A stretch of DNA of 11,491 nt. It comes from Betaproteobacteria bacterium (GTDB taxonomy: Bacteria; Pseudomonadota; Gammaproteobacteria; Burkholderiales; Rhodocyclaceae). The position numbers and the translations under genes are program-made. Below are positions 7,683 through 11,491 of the stretch, in pieces. The stretch covers positions 1-11,491 of the forward strand of contig JAPTVL010000159.1 of the NCBI GenBank assembly GCA_028065725.1, given 5' to 3'. The stretch's first letter is position 1; each line of letters starts with the position of its first letter. Below the pieces are notes generated by a model, which had not been told where the DNA came from, did not search any database, and worked only from the letters and a program-made list of their open reading frames with translations.

Positions 7683-8714
7683 ATGACGAAGAAAATCACC
7701 CTGCACGACATGACCCTGCGCGACGGGATGCACCCCAAGCGCCACCTGATGACGCTCGACCAGATGAGAGCAATAGCCTGCGGCCTCGACGCCGCCGGCG
7801 TGCCGCTGATCGAGGTGACCCACGGCGACGGCCTGGGCGGCTCCAGCGTCAACTACGGCTTCCCGGCCCACTCCGACGAGGAGTACCTCGGCACCGTGAT
7901 CCCGCTGATGAAGCAGGCCAAGGTCTCGGCCCTGCTGCTGCCCGGCATCGGCACCGTCGACCACCTCAAGATGGCGCACGGCCTGGGCGTGCACACCATC
8001 CGCGTCGCCACGCACTGCACCGAGGCCGACGTGAGCGAGCAGCACATCACCTTCGCCCGAAAGCTCGACATGGACACCGTGGGCTTCCTGATGATGGCCC
8101 ACATGAACAGCCCCGAGGGCCTGGTGAAACAGGCCAAGCTGATGGAGGGCTTCGGCGCCAACTGCATCTACGTGACCGACTCGGCCGGCTACATGCTGCC
8201 CGGCGACGTGAAGGCCCGGCTGCAAGCGGTGCGCGACGCGCTCAAGCCCGAGACCGAGCTGGGCTTCCACGGCCACCACAACCTGGCCATGGGCGTGGCC
8301 AACTCGGTCGCCGCCATCGAGTGCGGCGCCACGCGCATCGACGCCGCGGCCGCCGGCCTGGGCGCGGGCGCGGGCAACACCCCCATGGAAGTGCTGGTCG
8401 CCGTGCTCGACCGCATGGGTGTGCCCACCGGGGTTGATGTCTGGAAGATCCAGGACGTGGCCGAAGACCTGGTCACGCCCATCATGGACTTCCCGATCCG
8501 CATCGACCGCGACGCGCTCACGCTGGGCTACGCCGGCGTGTACGGCAGCTTCCTGCTGTTCGCCAAGCGCGCGGGTGTGAAGTACGGCATTCCGGCGCGC
8601 GACATCCTGGTCGAGCTGGGCCGCAAGAAGATGGTCGGCGGCCAGGAAGACATGATCGAAGACACGGCCATGACCATGGCGCGCGAGCGCGGACTGCTGC
8701 GCGCCGCCGCCTGA
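7683..8714 (+). CDS. dmpG: 4-Hydroxy-2-oxovalerate aldolase
   Basis: This class II aldolase splits 4-hydroxy-2-oxovalerate to pyruvate and acetaldehyde, the last carbon-carbon cleavage of the pathway. The 343-residue protein has the TIM-barrel motif TLRDGMH (11-17). By a constant offset of four from DmpG numbering, the metal ligands are D14, H196 and H198 (GFHGHHN, 194-200). The catalytic residues are R13, H17 and Y287. The C-terminal region after about 270 is the communication domain that contacts the dehydrogenase. The ATG at 7683 was chosen because GGAG (7670-7673) lies nine bases upstream and the N-terminus [13 protein letters not shown] fits the family. An upstream in-frame start at 7656 would overlap dmpF and is unlikely. 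Confidence 0.96.
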   Translation: MTKKITLHDMTLRDGMHPKRHLMTLDQMRAIACGLDAAGVPLIEVTHGDGLGGSSVNYGFPAHSDEEYLGTVIPLMKQAKVSALLLPGIGTVDHLKMAHGLGVHTIRVATHCTEADVSEQHITFARKLDMDTVGFLMMAHMNSPEGLVKQAKLMEGFGANCIYVTDSAGYMLPGDVKARLQAVRDALKPETELGFHGHHNLAMGVANSVAAIECGATRIDAAAAGLGAGAGNTPMEVLVAVLDRMGVPTGVDVWKIQDVAEDLVTPIMDFPIRIDRDALTLGYAGVYGSFLLFAKRAGVKYGIPARDILVELGRKKMVGGQEDMIEDTAMTMARERGLLRAAA

Positions 8715-8721
8715 GCGAGCG

Positions 8722-8744
8722 GCATGCGCGCCCGGTGCGCGTGC
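8722..8744 (+). other. Strong hairpin between the aldolase and the last hydratase-like gene
   Basis: A ten-base-pair stem (8722-8731 with 8735-8744, including two G-T wobbles) closes a three-base loop in the 54-base gap after dmpG. No T-run follows, so it is not a simple terminator. It could be an mRNA processing or stabilising element that separates expression of the last gene from the rest. An ATG at 8724 is buried in the stem, another reason to place the next gene's start at 8769. Confidence 0.5.
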
Positions 8745-8757
8745 GGACCGATTGGAA

Positions 8758-8763
8758 CGGAGG
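8758..8763 (+). promoter_or_regulatory. Ribosome binding site of the last hydratase-like gene
   Basis: CGGAGG lies five bases before the ATG at 8769 and decides that start over the upstream in-frame ATG at 8724. Confidence 0.65.
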
Positions 8764-8768
8764 CGAAC

Positions 8769-9569
8769 ATGAACAGGACGCCCACGGCGGCACAACATGC
8801 CGACACCCTCTGGTCGGCGCGGCGCGCCGGGCGCACCCTCGATGCTGACGCGACGCTCGGTCCGATCGACCTTGCAACGGTCTACAACATCCAGCAGGCG
8901 CTCGTCGCGCTGCGCATCGCGGCGGGCGAACGGGTCATCGGCTGGAAGCTCGGCTACACCTCGGAAGTGATGCGTCGCCAGATGGGCGTGGACAGGACCA
9001 ACTTCGGGCCGCTGACCGACTGGATGCTGCTCGAATCCGGCGACACGGTGTCTGAGCGGTTCGTGCAGCCTCGGGTTGAACCCGAGATCGGCTTGCGCCT
9101 TCGAACGGCCATCGACGCCCGATCGGCCCCCGTGGACCGCTGGTCTGTGGCCGCAGCGGTATCCGAGGCCCTGGCGTGCCTGGAGATCGTGCACTCGACC
9201 TGGTCCGGCTACCGCTTCACGCTCGAACAGAACACGGCCGACAACTCGTCCGCCGGCCAGGTCGTCGTCGGGCCGCGCTTGCCAGTGACCGACCTGATGG
9301 CGCTCGACACCGTGGCGGTCCGCCTGCACGACGGCAGCCACACGCTGGGCCAGGGCGTGGGCGCCGACGCCGACGGCCATCCGCTGGACGCGGTGGCGCG
9401 CCTGGTGCGGGAGCTGGCCGCCGTAGACCGGCGGCTCGAGGCGGGGGATCTGGTGATCACGGGTGGGCTGACGGCGGCTTGTGCGCTGGAGACGGGTGGG
9501 CGGTTGATCGGGGTGTTTTCGGGTGGCGACGCTTGGTCGGTTGAGGTGGCTGTTCGCCGTCGCGCATAG
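8769..9569 (+). CDS. Additional hydratase/decarboxylase-family protein (MhpD-like), 3' end altered
   Basis: This 266-residue protein is a third member of the 2-keto-4-pentenoate hydratase/oxalocrotonate decarboxylase family in the window. It keeps the likely metal ligands E104 and E106 (VEPEIGL) and E139 (CLEIVHS), K60 in GWKLGYTS, the NTADNSSAGQVVVG stretch (155-168) and LVITGGLTAA (228-237). It is clearly more divergent than DmpE and DmpH: GYTSEVMRRQMGVDRTNFGPLTDWM replaces the conserved segments of both, and it is richer in Arg and Asp. Which substrate it acts on cannot be read from the sequence; a hydratase for another 2-hydroxydienoate is the best guess. The last residues (RRRA) and the TAG stop appear to come from the end of the insertion sequence that follows. 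The final 45 or so codons also differ in codon use from the rest of the operon. The fold core seems complete, so it may still be functional. Confidence 0.8.
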   Translation: MNRTPTAAQHADTLWSARRAGRTLDADATLGPIDLATVYNIQQALVALRIAAGERVIGWKLGYTSEVMRRQMGVDRTNFGPLTDWMLLESGDTVSERFVQPRVEPEIGLRLRTAIDARSAPVDRWSVAAAVSEALACLEIVHSTWSGYRFTLEQNTADNSSAGQVVVGPRLPVTDLMALDTVAVRLHDGSHTLGQGVGADADGHPLDAVARLVRELAAVDRRLEAGDLVITGGLTAACALETGGRLIGVFSGGDAWSVEVAVRRRA

Positions 9570-9579
9570 GAATTTCAAA
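9556..9579 (-). other. Putative oriIS end of an IS91-like element next to a GAAC target
   Basis: Read on the - strand (the transposase direction), TTTGAAATTCCTAT (9579-9566) differs by one base from a stretch I recall in the oriIS ends of IS91/ISCR elements (TTTGAACTTCCTAT). Ten bases further on is GAAC (9555-9552 on the - strand), the tetranucleotide IS91-type elements are known to insert next to. The site lies on the expected side, downstream of the transposase 3' end. The consensus is from memory, so the exact boundary is tentative. Confidence 0.5.
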
Positions 9580-9836
9580 CGGCATTTGGAAGGCCCCACT
9601 GACCATGGGTTGGCGGCCGATGCTGGCCTGGATGGCCTGGAACTGACGACTGCGACGCCGTCTTGTGATGATTCGGCCGGCCCCTCCGGTTCTGTTGGGG
9701 TTCGTTGGGTCTCGATATCAGGGTTGCCCCGGAGTCACTCGGCATCCAGCCTACATGCGGCGCAGCGCCATTCCGGCTGCCGCTGGCAGCGCAGCCTGGA
9801 GCGAGGTTTTTGTGAAGGCCGGCGCGGCTCCGCGGC

Positions 9837-11353
9837 TCAGGTGGCGAAGTCTTGCCCCGCCTCACGCGCCCGGCCCCTGGGCGGCGGCTGCGGATCCAGC
9901 CCCAGGTGGGTCAAGATCTTCTCGATCACCGGTCGCTCCAGGATCGCCGCGATGATCTTCAGCTCCCCAGCTTCGCAGTTCGGGCAGTGCTGCATGTCGA
10001 TGTCGAAGACACGCTTGAGAAGCCGCGCCCAGCTGATCCGGTGCGGCCGGGCCTGAACCGCCTCGACCTCGCATTCGTCGGCAACTGCCACAGAGGTGGC
10101 CTGCTCCTGCACCTCGGGTCCCTGCGGCACCACTAGCGCTCGCAGCTTGGCGTTCGGCGCCAGCACGCCGTGGAACCTGATCAGGTGCAGCCTCGGCCGC
10201 GGCACCAGCGCTGCCAGTCGCTGCATGAACTCCAGCGGGCTCATGACCAGATGCGTTGTTCCGTCGCGCCACGGCGTCTTGAGCTTGAGCTCCACCTGGC
10301 CGACGGTATTGAGTTGCACCCGCTCGTCGGACAACGCCGGCCGGGTGATGTAGCGGCACAACTGTTCCAGCCGCTTGGCTGGCGTGCGGTTCGACGCGGA
10401 CCGCGGCGTGCAGACTGAAACCGTCGATGTCGGCACAGAGTTGCTGGCGTGCCATAGCCTCGCGCGGCAGCGCGCCCCTGAGCGTCAGCACCTTCTGCCC
10501 AGCGCGGGGGCCAAAGGCGATGCGGTAAGTGATGGCCGCGGCCTGCAGTGGCCGCGAGCCGTGCGCGCCTGCCTCGCCGTCGGCATCAGGCTCGGCCAGG
10601 TAGGTCTGCCCCATGTCCTCGACCAGCACACCCCGGCGAGTGAGCATCTTCATGAGCCGGGCGATGACGGTCTGCAGCAGCGCGTGCAGCGCGTCGTCGG
10701 TGGGCGCACTCGCCTCGATGAAGCTGGGCGCGCCGTCGGCGTCGCGGCGGTACACGCCGTCCAGCACCAGGCAGTGCAGGTGGATGTTCAGGTTGGCGGC
10801 GCAAGCCGAAGCGTTGGATCAGCGTGACCGCGCCGCCGTGGCCTACGTCGGCCTTGAGCCCGGCAGCGTCCAGCAGATGGCGCGTGAGCACGCGCTGCAC
10901 CACCTGCAGCACCGGCGTGACCAGCTCAGGCTGCGCGGCCAGCAGCACGCGCAGCGGGATCGGCAGCGACAGCACCCACTGGCGCACCGGCACATGCGGC
11001 GATGACGTGGTCCACGAGTTGCGCTGCTGTCTGCGACATCCGGCGCGCGCCACATGACGGGCAGAACCCTCGCCGCTTGCAGCTGAACGCCAGCAGCTTG
11101 GTCAGTGGCCGCAGTCGCCGCAGCGCAGCCTGAGGAACCCATGGGCCAGGATGCCGCACTCTAGGAAGGCGTCGAACTCGTCTTTGACGAACTGCGGCAG
11201 AGCGGCGCCAGTGCTGGCCTCGGTGTGGGCGATGAAGCTGGCCGCGTTCTGCTGCACCAGACGGTACAGCGCGGTCTGCTCCGGGCGGTGGCGTTCGTAG
11301 TGGACCCGGCTGGCCTGGCCGGGTGACGAACCAGGCTGGCGGGCGGCGTGCAC
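9837..11353 (-). pseudogene. IS91-family transposase, broken by four frameshifts
   Basis: Five consecutive - strand segments in shifting frames together read as one IS91-type transposase. In order they contain: a GTG start near 11353 and a zinc-finger half ending LRCGDCGH (to about 11102); KLLAFSCKRRGFCPSCGARR and QLVDHVI (to about 11001); PHVPVRQWVLSLPIPLRVLL to VTLIQRFG (to about 10806); AANLNIHLHCLVLDGVYRR, with the HUH-type metal motif HLH at 10782-10774 (to about 10385); and KRLEQLCRYITRPAL, the MSPLEFMQRLAALVPRPRLH core and a stop at 9837. Comparing the joins with the family sequence I remember, the shifts look like extra bases: two near 11095-11100 and one each near 11000, 10802 and 10376. 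The fragments cannot give a full protein. The family normally nicks and transfers DNA by a rolling-circle mechanism. Confidence 0.85.
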
Positions 11354-11491
11354 GGCATGCAGAGGGCTCGATGGGAGACCTCTACCGGCCTTGTTCGGGG
11401 TGTTTGTGCGCGCCGCCGGGCCTTCGCACGGCCCGTTGGGCGGGGAAAGTGCAAGAAATCCCTGTTTCGGGCTGCGGCTGGGTGGGCGTGA

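Larger units (their letters stand above)
9556..11491 (-). mobile_element. Decayed IS91-family (Y2 rolling-circle) insertion sequence
   Basis: The element runs on the - strand from the putative oriIS at about 9556 through the broken transposase gene (9837-11353). The 267 bases between oriIS and the transposase stop hold no credible gene, only a short perfect hairpin (9776-9781 with 9785-9790) and a small GC stem (9823-9834). The distal end (terIS) is not resolved. A 6-base stem at 11417-11422 with 11430-11435, upstream of the transposase start, is a candidate, and the element may or may not reach the window edge. I see nothing recognisable in 11436-11491. IS91-type elements have no terminal inverted repeats and make no target duplication, so the boundaries cannot be found from repeats. 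Confidence 0.7.

Noticed and set aside
8724..8768. Upstream start for the last hydratase-like gene at 8724
   Set aside because: That ATG is inside a stable hairpin and lacks a ribosome binding site. CGGAGG correctly spaced before 8769 supports the downstream ATG.
7578..9599. A 673-codon open frame on the - strand, antisense to the aldolase and the last hydratase-like gene
   Set aside because: Same cause. The composition is typical of a shadow frame and it crosses several real gene boundaries.
9776..9790. Perfect 6-base-pair hairpin considered as the operon terminator
   Set aside because: It lies within the insertion sequence about 200 bases past the last gene and is followed by GC-rich sequence without a T-run on either strand.
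9523..10056. A + strand open frame of 177 codons across the hydratase end and the insertion sequence
   Set aside because: It overlaps the hydratase gene in another frame and runs antisense to the recognisable transposase. No motif supports it.
1..11491. tRNA or rRNA genes, CRISPR arrays, riboswitches and a sigma-54 or other operon promoter
   Set aside because: I saw none. The operon is already under way at base 1, so its promoter and regulator should lie upstream of the window.

Overview
The window is high in G+C throughout and almost entirely coding. It carries the downstream part of a phenol/catechol meta-cleavage operon on the + strand, followed at the right end by a decayed IS91-family insertion sequence on the - strand. 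Codon use strongly favours C or G in third position, the enzymes resemble the dmp/xyl/aph sets, and two GC-rich hairpin repeats resemble intergenic repeats I recall from Comamonadaceae genomes. Together these suggest a betaproteobacterium of the Burkholderiales, probably Comamonadaceae (for example Hydrogenophaga, Comamonas or Variovorax). The genus is inference.

Layout. Bases 1-504 hold the C-terminal half of the phenol hydroxylase reductase (DmpP-like), cut by the window edge. Next come a plant-type [2Fe-2S] ferredoxin (DmpQ/XylT-like, 507-878) and catechol 2,3-dioxygenase (899-1843). After a hairpin repeat come a GlcG/HbpS-like (DUF336) protein (1991-2422) and 2-hydroxymuconic semialdehyde dehydrogenase (2445-3899). 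A second copy of the repeat follows. Then come the semialdehyde hydrolase (4032-4886), 2-oxopent-4-enoate hydratase (4919-5704), 4-oxalocrotonate decarboxylase (5733-6521), 4-oxalocrotonate tautomerase (6538-6729), acetaldehyde dehydrogenase (6749-7666) and 4-hydroxy-2-oxovalerate aldolase (7683-8714). A further, divergent member of the hydratase/decarboxylase family (8769-9569) follows after a strong hairpin. Its 3' end runs into what looks like the oriIS end of the IS91-like element, whose transposase (9837-11353, - strand) is broken by four frameshifts.

How the genes work together. Phenol hydroxylase (mostly upstream of the window) makes catechol. The dioxygenase opens the ring to 2-hydroxymuconic semialdehyde, and the ferredoxin is expected to re-reduce its iron. 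The semialdehyde is either hydrolysed directly (DmpD) or oxidised, tautomerised and decarboxylated (DmpC, DmpI, DmpH). Both branches meet at 2-oxopent-4-enoate, which is hydrated (DmpE) and cleaved (DmpG) to pyruvate and acetaldehyde. The channelled partner DmpF converts the acetaldehyde to acetyl-CoA. All of these enzymes look intact, with their catalytic residues in place.

I do not see a wholly unknown system. The points most worth a second look are the extra hydratase-family gene and its apparent fusion to a transposon end, the codon-use change at the end of that gene, the two hairpin repeats bracketing the DUF336-dehydrogenase pair with a compensatory base change between copies, and the E-H-I-F-G gene order.
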